Assembly (NCBI GenBank): GCA_903813345.2
Contig: CAIIXF020000012.1
Span: 9,880,432-9,944,431, forward strand
Length of the DNA: 64,000 bases
Origin: Owenia fusiformis
Taxonomy: Eukaryota > Annelida > Polychaeta > Sabellida > Oweniidae
Direction: 5' to 3'
In this document: one piece after another, positions 1-10,900 of the stretch
How positions within the stretch are numbered: position 1 is the first letter of the stretch
How the letters are laid out: every line of letters starts with the position of its first letter
Notes under the pieces: generated by a model
What the model saw: the letters and a program-made list of their open reading frames with translations, nothing else
The model's database searches: none
Told to the model about the DNA's origin: nothing
Program-made: the position numbers and the translations under genes

Positions 1-195
1 TCCCAAAATAGCAATTCTTAATTTATTTCTCATAACCTGTTATATTCTCAAATTTCTCATTTCTTTTTTCAGTCATACAATTTACTTATTTTTTTGCTGT
101 TATTAGGTAGACTGTGCAAAGTGTACTGCATCATCATGTACTTGTATTAAAAATAGACTTTTAAGAGCACATACAACCTGATAAACATTACTCAC

Positions 196-3100
196 CAAAT
201 CTGAACGGAATTTTTGTATAGTTTTCTTATAATGCAGAAGTCTCTTCCATAGTGACATAGACTGGAATGTAAAATTATGAAATATTATATACAATATCTT
301 AATAATGTATTTTGAAATGATGTTATGAGTAATGGCTATCAATTTACACATGTTTTAAATTTTGATATCATATTAAAGGTTTGGACAGTTTTATTGGAAT
401 TCATCTTGAGAGATCCTTGAAGCAATTTTTATGTCTTAAAAGTAGTTAATTATCTTAAAGTTCTTTAAGTCAATAATTTGTTAATTTAAAACATATTGGC
501 AATATCATCTTTGTGTGTAATTGTTGGCCACTCAGACAATCAATTTGTCTAACAATTACCCCTAGATATCAATGTCTCCATGTACTCCAAAAATTATTTT
601 TATTCTGGTTTAAAAGGTGAAATTCATCTATACATTTCTTTACCCAGGTCACACCGGAATAGCCTGACAACGGTAAAGTCAGATACCGTTGTCACAAATG
701 GCGGACATAACCGTCACTTCAACTGTTTAATCACTTGGTCCTCATATCATGGGATTTTATTGTCGCTAATTCTGTGCATATATTAAGCTCTTGTGATAAT
801 GTATCGTATGAAATCCCATATCGTCAATGACTTCACCGTTGTCAGGCTATTCCGGGGTGCAGGTGTTGTACCTCAAAAGCAATCAATAAATATACACTAA
901 ACTCACCTTGAGCACTGTGTATTTGACTATAACTCACCTTGAGCACTGTGTATATGACTATAACTCACGTTGAGCACTATGTATATGACTATATCTCACC
1001 TTGAGCACTGTGTATATGACTATAACTCACCTTGAGCACTGTGTATATGACTATAACTCACCTTGAGCACTGTGTATATGACTATAACTCACATTGAGCA
1101 CTATGTATATGACTATAACTCACCTTGAGCACTGTGTATATGACTATAACTCACCTTGAGCACTATGTATATGACTATAACTAACCTTGAGCACTGTGTA
1201 TATGACTATAACTCACCTTGAGTACTGTGTATATGACTATTAGCAATGCTGCGAACCACTGTCCCCCATGGGTAGGGTTCACTAGGGTAAGATACCAGGG
1301 GGTGATGGGGGTCAGGCATCTATAGAACTGAACAGTCTCTTCCACCATTAGGTAGTATTTCCCCTGGAAACATTAACAATGGACATTCTTGATTATCATT
1401 TTTAGAATTCTTATTCACATGAAGATCAATACATCCTATAGTTTAATTTCTATTTTAGAATATTGCCTTTTGTGCTATTTCAATTTAAGTTACAATAATT
1501 TTATAATTTGATTGAAGATAAAAAAAATTAATTCTGTGCTATTAGTTCTCATGTGAAAAAGTCCATCTCAATGGGTATTGAACCCATTTTTGTTGTGATG
1601 CAGCATTTTAAAAAAATAATTAGCCTATGTCCCAAAATTGTGAAAAACTGAAATCAAACACTATTAATTTATATTGCTCCATAATTTATAATATCGAGCA
1701 TAACAGTTCAATATCTAAATATATATTCCCAATTCAACAATGTTGATGACCTACTCTGGCTTTATAAGGCATGCACTGAACAGGCATGGCAGCTATTAGA
1801 GATTTTATGATCATTCCGCCAAATTTTGCCACAAAATCTGTCATTCCCACCACCCAAAGCAAGGTCCACATATCTAGTTCTGGTAACTCCTCCATATTAG
1901 GGGGGAAGAAATATAAACTGGAAAAAAGAAGTTATGATTGAAAAATAGTGAATTGCAAAGTGGAACCCCTGTATTAAATTTGAACACCTCCATAAGTGCA
2001 ACGCAAATACTTAACAGGAAATGATGAAACAGGAAGTGACAAAAAGTTATGCGTTTTTAGACATTTTTTGAACAAAGATAACAGAGTTCTGTTTTGACCT
2101 CCAGTCAATTTAACTATGTCTAAAAATGCAAATTTTTTTGTCACTTCCTGTTTTGTCATTTCCTGTAAAGTATCATGGCACCTTAATGTTCAATGAATCT
2201 CTGAAAGTGGAATGACATTTTGTGGTAGCAAAGATGTTTCACTTTCACAGTCATATAACAAAAAAATGTGTTTGCTGACAAGTATACTCATCCAAAAATA
2301 CATATCATTAAAGAACAACAGTCCACAGGTGCAAATACAGTGAAATTATCCAGAATTCTAAGACTAACTTTATCCATACAGAGAATATTCTAGATGGACT
2401 GTTCATTTAACAATTTAAAATCTTACCTCCTATACAGTTGTTGATCCTCAAACACATAGTAGATAAAGAATATATTTCCACTAATAAATGTCACAAGCCA
2501 AAGTGTGGTAAGTACTGTTTTCGTAGTTGATTCCCTAGCCTGAAATACATGTGTAGAAAATGTAATAATGGTGAAATGTTACAGAAGCATATACAGTGAA
2601 ACCTGTGAAGTGGAACACCTCTAAAAGTGGACCACCTGTTAGTGGAACACTTTTAAAGAGTCCCAAGACCAATTGACTGACTTTTAAATGAACCTCTATT
2701 AATAGAACACCTCCCAAGTGGAACACTTTTTTGATGTACCAAAGGAGTTCCACTTAGACAGATTCTACTTTATACAAATAATTCTTTAATTTTACAACAA
2801 AAGCAGAACAGGTAACATAAACTTATTGTTCTTTATAGTGGTATATTATCATAAATTAATATAAATTATAAATGAGATGAACATGTGGAATTACCTCTTA
2901 TGTTTGAAATCTTCTTTTTTACAATTTTGGAAATTGTGCTTACAATTTTATATAAAGATCAACAACTGAAATACTGAGATCAAAACAAACTACAAAATTG
3001 CAAAAAGCCAATGAGAATGTTCTGAGCTGCTAAGACAACACAAGTGAACACCTAGTATTACTTTTACATTATAATTGTTATGTGTAAGTGTAAAGACTAC

Positions 3101-4510
3101 TATTCATCAGGGGCATAGCAAGAATTTAAATCAGGCGAGGAAAAATAAATAGGTGAACATTGAGACAAATATACTGGCTAATGGACGTTTATTAGGTGTT
3201 CATTAAGTTTTTTTCAGGAAGTTGCTTTGAAAGACTCATTCCTGGCTCAAGTAGCTACAGAATAATGACCAATGGTTACCTTCCAGCCCGTAGCCAGGAT
3301 TTGCCAAGGGGGGGTTCAGTTTTCAAAAATTTCCAGGGGGGTTCACATTTGACAATTTTGGCCCAAATATGGCTAAAATCACAAGAGAAGTGCCCGAACC
3401 CTGCGAACCCCCCCCCCCCCCTGGCTACGGGCCTGCCTTCACATCCAATTACTTACCCTGTGTGCAATCTGTTTCTTAATAGCTGTGTTAGCATGCCAGT
3501 AGGTACCAAACAGCCCAATACACACAAGGATGCCTGAAGAGAAAGCAATCAATATGCTAGAACCAATACATGTAAAAATAAAATGTACAAATAAAAGTAA
3601 TATGTTGAAAGTTTTCATCAATTTTTAAGTGAGGCAAAGTCTTCAGGACAAAAAAAAGATGAAACTTTTGTACCCTGACACTTGTCACATTACACTCCGA
3701 CTATAGATGATATTACAGTTCCAATATCATATATCATATCCATATTTCATTACCTTTTTTGACTTCTGATGAGGCAAAATGATAGTCAATGGTACTAATG
3801 AGACTACTACAGAAAATAACAGGGCATGCAAAATGGCACCACCTGCCATTTGTTACAGACACCAACCGCTGTCTGCCAAATGCTGAGCATCAACCATCAA
3901 ACACTTATAACTGAACAAAATTGTTCATAAAAGTTAGAGATCATAACAATATGTCACAACTTGTGGTGATGACATAACAACTTGTGGTGGTGACATAAAA
4001 TGTACATATATTTGAGCTACTTCAGTTCATACCTAATCTATGGTTATAAAGAACCTTGGCAAGAAGCAGTAAAAGGAATGGCAGGCCCTTCTGTAGGAAA
4101 ACCCAGAGTAGCTTTAGTTGCTGGCTACTCAATTCACTGGCCCCACCCATTGCTCCTTGATCTTCTCCCTGGTTGTTAGCATGGGAATGGTCATGGCTAG
4201 CTTCATTAGGGGTGTGGCTATGTGAGTGGGTGTGGTTTTGGGCATTGGAGGTCTGGCCTAATCCAGTTGCCTGTCCACCTGACATGTCAATCACAGTATT
4301 TGGCATGCCTTGCTCTGAGATGGGATTGTTTATTGCACTTGTTTGTCTGTTGCCACTTTGACCCACATTGTTTAAAACACTTTGAAGTTGTTCCCGAAGT
4401 CTTTCATCATTTTGGATGGCAGTCCAGTTGAGCACACGTGGAGGGCCAACCCCTGTCCTGTCAGTCATCTTGATTAGCAGATTTTTGTTTACCAGTTTTA
4501 AAGTTGTTAA
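196..4510 (-). CDS. RNFT1/RNFT2-like RING finger transmembrane protein, 5' six exons (3' end outside window)
   Basis: Six exons on the minus strand: 4033-4510 (ATG at 4468), 3457-3533, 2427-2539, 1755-1917, 1217-1363 and 196-261. They join in phase to 334 codons with GT-AG boundaries. The N-terminal part is hydrophilic and His/Ser-rich (HTHSHSHTPNEASHDHSH). It is followed by hydrophobic segments: LLWVFLQKGLPFLLLLLAKV, then ILVCIGLFGTYWHANTAIKK, a segment around VTFISGNIFFIYYVFEDQQL, one around MWTLLWVVGMTDFVAKF, and ALLIVIYTVLK. The order and wording match the RNFT family (HRLG near the first membrane helix, YANxxI-like WHANTAI, the GKYYLMVEE/GKFYM motif after a P-F/Y-K segment). RNFT proteins are ER-membrane E3 ubiquitin ligases with a C-terminal C3HC4 RING. 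That RING is not in the window, so the gene should continue leftwards. A 5' UTR acceptor at 4511 and a possible non-coding first exon at 6000 suggest the promoter lies near 6.05 kb. Family assignment is from remembered family features, not a search. Confidence 0.86.
654..855. mobile_element. MITE-like inverted-repeat element, about 200 bp
   Basis: The left end CCGGAATAGCCTGACAACGG (654) is repeated inverted at 836-855, and similarity continues into AAGTCA. It lies in an intron of the RNFT-like gene. No clear target duplication was seen and there is no coding capacity. Confidence 0.75.
901..1241 (-). repeat. 31-bp minisatellite, 11 copies, each carrying the exon end and 5' splice site of the RNFT-like gene
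   Basis: Eleven near-identical 31-bp units run from 901 to 1241. Read on the minus strand, each unit contains the last codons of the exon at 1217-1363 (ending CTCAAG) followed by GTGAGT. The unit nearest the exon is the functional boundary; the other ten are extra copies downstream in the intron. Copies 3, 7 and 10 have substitutions at or beside the donor. Confidence 0.95.
2014..2166. mobile_element. Palindromic MITE with about 50-bp arms
   Basis: Arms 2014-2066 and 2114-2166 are inverted copies (ACAGGAAATGA...ACAGGAAGTGACAAAAA). The element sits inside a copy of the GTGGAACACCT dispersed repeat in the RNFT-like intron, so it probably inserted into an older repeat. Confidence 0.75.
2585..2770. 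repeat. Dispersed repeat of the GTGGAACACCT family, copy 1
   Basis: The stretch is built of repeated words such as AAGTGGAACACCTCT and begins ACAGTGAAACCTGT. A related stretch lies at 61915-62085 and fragments flank the palindrome at 2014-2166. It is non-coding repetitive DNA in an RNFT-like intron. Confidence 0.7.
3287..3431. mobile_element. CCCGTAGCCAG-ended MITE, copy 1
   Basis: The element begins CCCGTAGCCAG and ends with its inverse CTGGCTACGGG, and contains a run of 14 C. A second member is at 55751-55919. It sits just downstream of the RNFT-like exon at 3457-3533 in the direction of transcription. Confidence 0.75.
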
Positions 4511-4645
4511 CTGTAAGAATGTAAATGATTGATTTTTAGACAGTTACATGTAATAACAGATGATTTGTCAAAATGATGCCTACTTTTGAAATTACAGGAT
4601 GCTGTACACATTTGTTTGTACTTAGCCAATAGAGTCTCTAGCCAA

Positions 4646-4953
4646 TAGAGGACATAGGGGTTATCTCGGACACAGGGCATTGTCGGACGATCTTCGATAA
4701 TTTACTTTATATGGTTTCTTAATTGAAACTTCAAATTATTTATCTTGGACACAGGGCATTGTCGGACGATCTTCAATAATTTATTTTATATGGTTTCTTG
4801 AAACTTCAAATAAGACACATCATATAATCGATGTGGTGATATATATTGAAAAAAGTCTAACAATGCCTCTGATTTTCTAGTTGAAAGCCCATGCTGATAC
4901 CAAGGGTTTGTCCAGGAATGCCCCATGGCCGAGAATGCCCCTATGTCCTCTAA
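4646..4953. mobile_element. Inverted-repeat element with internal direct duplication, about 310 bp
   Basis: The end AGAGGACATAGGGG near 4648 is matched by its inverse CCCCTATGTCCTCT near 4937-4951. Inside, a roughly 80-bp unit containing GACACAGGGCATTGTCGGAC is tandemly duplicated (about 4668 and 4748). It lies between the RNFT-like coding start and its likely promoter. Confidence 0.65.
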
Positions 4954-5039
4954 CTTGGAGATACATGTACTATTTTACCTTCTTCTAAGGCCTCTGTGTC
5001 GTGGCCTTCGTCCAAAGATAAATTCCTGAATGTATAACA

Positions 5040-5330
5040 GGTCATGTTGTAATCATAAAATTTGAAATCAAATGTCCGCCATTTTTCCATATCACAATTT
5101 GAATTGCGAGTTTTGGTCTTATTACCTCACCAAAAATTCAAAAACACACATGAAGTGATCAATGTATTAGTTCACATCTTCTGGATCGCTAACTTAGAAT
5201 TTACAGCAAGTTACTAATGTCAGACATTAACAACATTTCATCCAGTTTTCGAATATCGCCATATTTTCTTGGAGCCATTTGTGTTAATTTTAGACGAAAT
5301 TCTGACGAAATCATGCAATACTGTATCTCA
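5040..5330. repeat. Dispersed repeat, related to 49240-49440
   Basis: The order of words (TCCGCCATT, CAATTTGAATTG, TTTTGGTCTTATT, AAAAACACACA, AGTGATCA, TTAGTTCA) recurs at 49240-49440. No coding potential was seen. It is probably an old inactive transposon fragment. Confidence 0.55.
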
Positions 5331-5999
5331 TCAAGGAACCAAGCCGGTCCCATTTTAATTAATGATTGATTTATCTGGCGATTTTTAAAATATTCAATAA
5401 ATTTATGACACGCCGGCCCACTTTTTCAAATGGCGTTCACGGTGTTGCAGATGAAATTACTTCTAGCCAAAGATTGGCTAGAGACTTAAGTACTATTGGG
5501 TACGCCATGTGCAGTACTCACACATGTATCATACATTGTATATACATTTTTTTTTGTAAATCACAAGTGCTCCTTCGGTAGTAAGAGTGCGGATCCTGTA
5601 CATCCTACAAACATGTGTTTGCTTTCACAGGATGGCACCACTCTCGTACTACCCACAGAGGCATGTAGCACTATGATATGAGATGAGCACTATGATAGGC
5701 CCTACAGTATAAGAAGTAACTCTCTATATAAAGCCCCATATCAGGCAGCCCCATATCAGTCTTCATAAACGTGCTACAAGATCCTGTGGTACTACCCAGG
5801 GAGCACCTGTATTGTGAATAGTTGGGAATTTTATGATGAAGGAAGGAAATGAACTTGTTGAAAGTAAAAATTATTCACAAAAATATTTTTCATACATGTT
5901 TATCTTATTTATATCAATATTAATTAATCTATAAATACATTTACGTATAGTTGAATGAATGGCCGTATGAAGTATATAAAATACTTGTCTAATACGTAC

Positions 6000-6131
6000 C
6001 ACATCGTCTTAAAAGTGCAGTATCAAAATGTTTAAAACGAAATTACTTTTTGATATTTTTCGTAACCGGAAGTTGTTTCATCAGTCAGCGTAATCCAGCT
6101 GACCTACATTTAATTTTGCAAAATATAAAAG
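6000..6131. promoter_or_regulatory. Probable bidirectional promoter with ETS-type site
   Basis: On the minus strand a good donor (GTG|GTACGT) ends at 6000, marking a likely non-coding first exon of the RNFT-like gene. On the plus strand a short exon begins before the ATG at 6132. Between them lies AACCGGAAGTTG (6063-6074), an ETS/GABP-type core common in housekeeping bidirectional promoters. Transcription starts are inferred, not seen. Confidence 0.45.
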
Positions 6132-6176
6132 ATGCCCTCAAAGTTTGTAAAATCCTACCGTTTAATTGCGAAAGAG
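6132..6176 (+). other. Short 5' exon / upstream ORF of the zinc-finger gene (MPSKFVKSYRLIAKE)
   Basis: An ATG at 6132 opens 15 codons that end at a donor (GAG|GTAAAG, 6176). Splicing to the acceptor at 7761 gives a 24-codon upstream ORF that stops before the zinc-finger start. Splicing to the acceptor ending at 6289 gives a reading frame that stops inside the transposon at 6341. I read it as 5' UTR/uORF, but it could be an old N-terminus broken by the transposon. Confidence 0.35.
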
Positions 6177-6340
6177 GTAAAGTCATTTAAGTAATAGTTT
6201 CCTGTTATTTATCCGAGTCTACTAACCGTCTTTTTAGCTGTATAGGTAAGCCTACACGATCTCAGACTTCAATGGAATTTTTTTCACAGGAACCAATCAA
6301 GCTCCAATCAAGAAGAAGAATAACAGCCAGAATAGCCAGA

Positions 6341-7317
6341 GGGTTTGTGTAAAAAAACGGGTGACCGGGTACTTAACGTTCCTAGCAGGGTTAGGATTTT
6401 TTTATTTATAACGTTGGATCTGGACGATACATATACCTTATTTTCGACGTCACGTTTTGAGGTTATTTCACATCGTAAGAACGATTTGACAACGTTAACT
6501 TTTAACGTTAAAATAACGTCGATAATGAACCGATTTAGTGAGAACATATTGACGTCTTTGTAACGTTTCCTTAACTCTATTTTGAAGCCATTTCCACAAT
6601 GTTGAAATTCAACCATCCATCGACGTTTTGCTGAATACTGTATTTAAATAACGTCTGATCAATACGGTCCATGAACGTCATTATTGGTGTCACGTTTTGA
6701 GGTTATTTCAAATCGAAAAAACGTTTCGACAACGTTAAATTTTAACGTTAACAATACGTCGGAAATGAACCGACTTAGTGAGAACACAAAGTTTTTGTCA
6801 TGTTTTTTTTCCACCAACAAATATTTTGATATTAAAAGCCTGTTTTGACAACGTTGAATTTTAACGTTTGAGTTACGTCACATATGGACCAATGTAGTAA
6901 AAAATCAAACGTTCCTGTTTGTTATGTTTTCCACACTAACGAACTTTACGGACATGTTACAACAACGTTCTTTTTATACCATCAATTTACATGTATGTCT
7001 CAGTCATGTTTACGTTGACTTGATGTGTAAAGAACGAAAATGCGCAACGTCTTCTAGGAACTTATATGCTACTTATGAGCAATGTGACATGGACGTCACT
7101 GTTTGCTGAATCGATTATATTAAAAAGTGCTCTGCCTCGTATAGGGTAAAAATATCGAACAGCAGTGCACTCGATAGGCTAAGTCTGTCAAGTCAATTCG
7201 CTACTATATATCGGGGGAAATGTGGAACTTTGAAAGTTGGTAACCCTGCTAGGAACGTTAGGTACCCGGTCGACCGGGTACCCGGTTACCCGGTCACCCG
7301 GTTTTTTACACAAGCCC
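6341..7317. mobile_element. 977-bp DNA transposon with long TIRs and 9-bp target duplication
   Basis: The ends GGGTTTGTGTAAAAAA (6341) and the inverse of GGGCTTGTGTAAAAAA (to 7317) start TIRs of about 55 bp. The TIRs continue through GGGTGACCGGGT and TAACGTTCCTAGCAGGGTTA; the right TIR has an extra block of ACCCGGT words. The 9-bp direct repeat ATAGCCAGA flanks it (6332-6340 and 7318-7326). The interior holds about three degenerate copies of a 200-240-bp unit rich in AACGTT, and no transposase is visible. A 9-bp duplication fits Mutator-like or related superfamilies. It is non-autonomous and inserted in the 5' part of the zinc-finger gene. Confidence 0.88.
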
Positions 7318-7980
7318 ATAGCCAGAATAACAAAAAACATGCTTCCATCTTTTGCCATTAGAATTAAACAGTTCATACAGCTTCCTATGATTTTTTCATA
7401 TTTTACACACTGGTCATGGATGTACAATCATGGGCATAGCGCTAATTCATGGTTATGGGAAGTCCTCCATATATTACTTATATTATTGTATATGCCTCCT
7501 AGATGGAGGACTTCACACTATCCGTGCGCTAATTTTATGAGTAGTATGCCACTATGGGAACATGAGTCTAGTGAAGCGAAAAACAAGTGTTCAGTTGGGT
7601 CTGGTGGTTCTCTCCCAGGTTCTCTCCCTAGAAAATTTTGAAGTTTAGTTTTAGTATTCGCAGCCATCTGGTACGCCTGTGCTATGCCTACAGTATGATA
7701 GTGTACAAGGAAGGCTGCACTCGGGGAACTGCATATTAACTATTATGGTTTTCATTTCAGGGGAACCAATTCAGCTTGGATTATTTATAATGAATTAACA
7801 AATACATGAACTAGACATCATCAACTGGTCTGAAAGAAAGAACACATAGTGTTACAAAAATATGCTGTACATGTACAGCATGTAGTACTGTATGTATATT
7901 GTCATTGCCAAGGCTGAATATGACACTATAGATCATATATAAATTTCCCTTATTTGTGAAGACATATCTGAACTTCCAAA

Positions 7981-10900
7981 ATGAATTGTGTGAACAGTGA
8001 TGATAATTCTAAATACAATGATGAATGCCAAGAAATCAGTGATGATCACAATAGAAACAAAGATGATAGCAATGACATTGATGATGATAATGATGAATCA
8101 AGTGTCTCTACAGTAGATTATAAACTCGAAGACTTACATGAACCCAAACCATCAATCCCTAATCATGAATTTACAAAATCAAAAATCAGGCATATCAAGA
8201 AAGAAGAAAATTTAGTGAAACAAACAACATTTGGTTCTACCATATTAAGCTCATCATTGTCAGATGGTGTTGGCCAAAAGGGGGTCTTAAATGAATTATG
8301 GAAATCATGCCGTCGGGTTCTTGGCCTTCAAGAATGCAGTTTGTTTGTTCAACTAAAACAGCAAGGGAAAATACTGTATGGAGGTATGATGACAAGAAAA
8401 GTTGAAATGTGTATTAAAAAAATCATATAGATGTACATTATATGTAAACTGTTTAATGGTCTATCCAGTTTGGCTAGCATTTTTCCAATGAAATTTATAT
8501 TTAAAAAGTAATTTGTGTACATGTACATGATGTTGAAATTTTTTATTGGAATGATTATTGGCTGGCAATGATAATTTCTGTAGAAACCAGGAATGTTGAA
8601 ATTTTTTTCAAATGATAATTCCTGTTCAAGTGAATATGCCTATTTTGTATTTTGTTGATTATACTTGCAGGAAGTGAAGACATGGTAACACAGTTCAAAC
8701 GAGAGGGAATAGTCTATATGGATCAGGGCAGAGAGGTGAAACTGATGCCACTACATGTGCAAAAATCAACACTTCTACAGGTACATGCAATACCATTTCC
8801 TCATAGATTTTTCTCATTTTCAAGTTGATGCAAATATTTATTTTAGGTAGATACAAGTTTGTATAAGCCTATTTTCAAAACCCCAAGTAGGTTCAACTGT
8901 GTTCTCTGAAGATTAGAAAAAGGCAGATCTCACCATTTTTTGGCTCAAAACAGTACTTCATGTAATTTTACCTTATTTGGTCAACATACATGTAGTGATT
9001 ATTTCACTCTTTTCACAGAGTAATTATATATTAGTTTGCCAACAAACATGTGAATATTATTTAGAATAAGTAGAATTGTCATTAAGCATAAGTAGAATAA
9101 ATTAACAGATTCAAGATTGATTCTTTTACTTGAACACTGTGTCTTGCTCAACTTACCATCAAGATGAGTGATCTTATTCCAAGCTGCTAATGACTTATGG
9201 TTTTTATTTCAGGAAAACAAACCAGCAAAACCATTGATATGTAATATTTGCTCAAATGATCGTAAATCATTTTCATCCCGAAGTTCTCTGAATCGACACC
9301 TACAACGTGTACACGCCATTAACACAAAAACATCAAAAGACAAAAGTCTTGTCTCACATTTGGGAATCTCGAAAGAAGACAATAATTCAGATGAAAATAA
9401 TCATCACGAAAATATAGAAAATGGGTATCCAGAAACTGAAATGGATTGTGAGGAAAGATTAGAAAGTAATAATGACAGCGGGACTTTGAATACTTCTCGG
9501 AAACGAAGAAAATCAAAGATGCCATTAAAGGCATGTATAAATGAAGATATTAGTGATACAAATTCAATTGATGATGAAATTAATGACGATGAAAGCGAGG
9601 ACAAATCACTTCTAGTCACACCTGAATATAAGAATATTTTCCAAAATACAAAAGCAGAAGCAGAAACCCTGAATTCACCAATTCAAAATACAGACCTTGT
9701 GACAAAATCTGGTTCTCTGAAAAGGAAAAAGAAGAATACTGATGTTGATTCAAATGGAAAATCTATACCAAAGATGAAAACTAAAGTTAAAGGTGCCATG
9801 TGTGAAGAATGTGGATACTTAGCAAAATGCAACTCTCTTCTTAAAAGACATCAACGAATACACAAGGGTATGTAATTTAATTTTTTTTCTGCCACAGATG
9901 ACCACTTTAAAAACTCGGAATCCAAACACATTTGCCCTGTCTTATTGGTATTCAGATTTACTGTAGCTTAAAATTTATTTGTCCATTTTAAGCACATTTT
10001 ATGCCCCTAAATATTCCATAAGAAACATTCATGTATCTTGCAATCTGAAAACTTTCTTGTTTTTCTAAAATAACAATGCAATGTTTGGATAAATTGTTTC
10101 AATGATATTAGTTTTTATGTCACCATCATTACTGGTGACAGTCTACAACTTTTTTGCGGACAGTGTTAGGCACTCAGCATCTGTAACAAATGGCAGGCGG
10201 TGACATTTTACTTATTCATGCCATGTTTTGTACATGTAGATGTCGAAATACTAAAATTCTAGTATCAGGCTCACTCCAAGTGATCCTCAGCTTTTGTATA
10301 AAGAATTTTTTTTCCTTTTAATCATTCAACAAACAAATTTTTTGTAGTGTTGTCCACAGGAATTGGAGTGAAAATGGATTTTCAGGTGGGTGCAAGCCTG
10401 TTTTTAAAATCTCAGGTGGGTGCTGCGCCCACTTGCTTTAATGCTAGGGAGATCACTGATGTATGTACCTATACTTTACCTTACAGGTGAAAATCCTTAT
10501 AAAACAGGGAAAACCTACAAATGTGAGCTTTGTGACTTTGTGGCAGATCGTCCGGCAACTGTAAGACGTCATTCCAGCACACATACCAATGAGCGTCCAT
10601 TTCAGTGCATGACATGTGGCTCCACCTTTAGGCTGTCCTATCACCTTACACGTCATGAACGTACACATTTAGGTATTTGTGTGTGTGTGAATATTTATGT
10701 ATTGTGCCATCTTTAATTGTTGCAGCAAATATATGTGAATTAACTACTGTAATGTCTCCCAACATAATCTGAGGAAATTGACCTACATTCATAGAATGTA
10801 TGCCATATTTACAAGTATTGGTACATGTACTAGTATAGGGTGATCCAAAAAATGCAGCCCATTAATTTTGGAAAACTTTTCATTTTTATGGCGTTATCTT

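Noticed and set aside
7400-7545. MITE from inverted AAGTCCTCCAT words
   Set aside because: Arms are short and interrupted and no boundaries or target duplication could be set.
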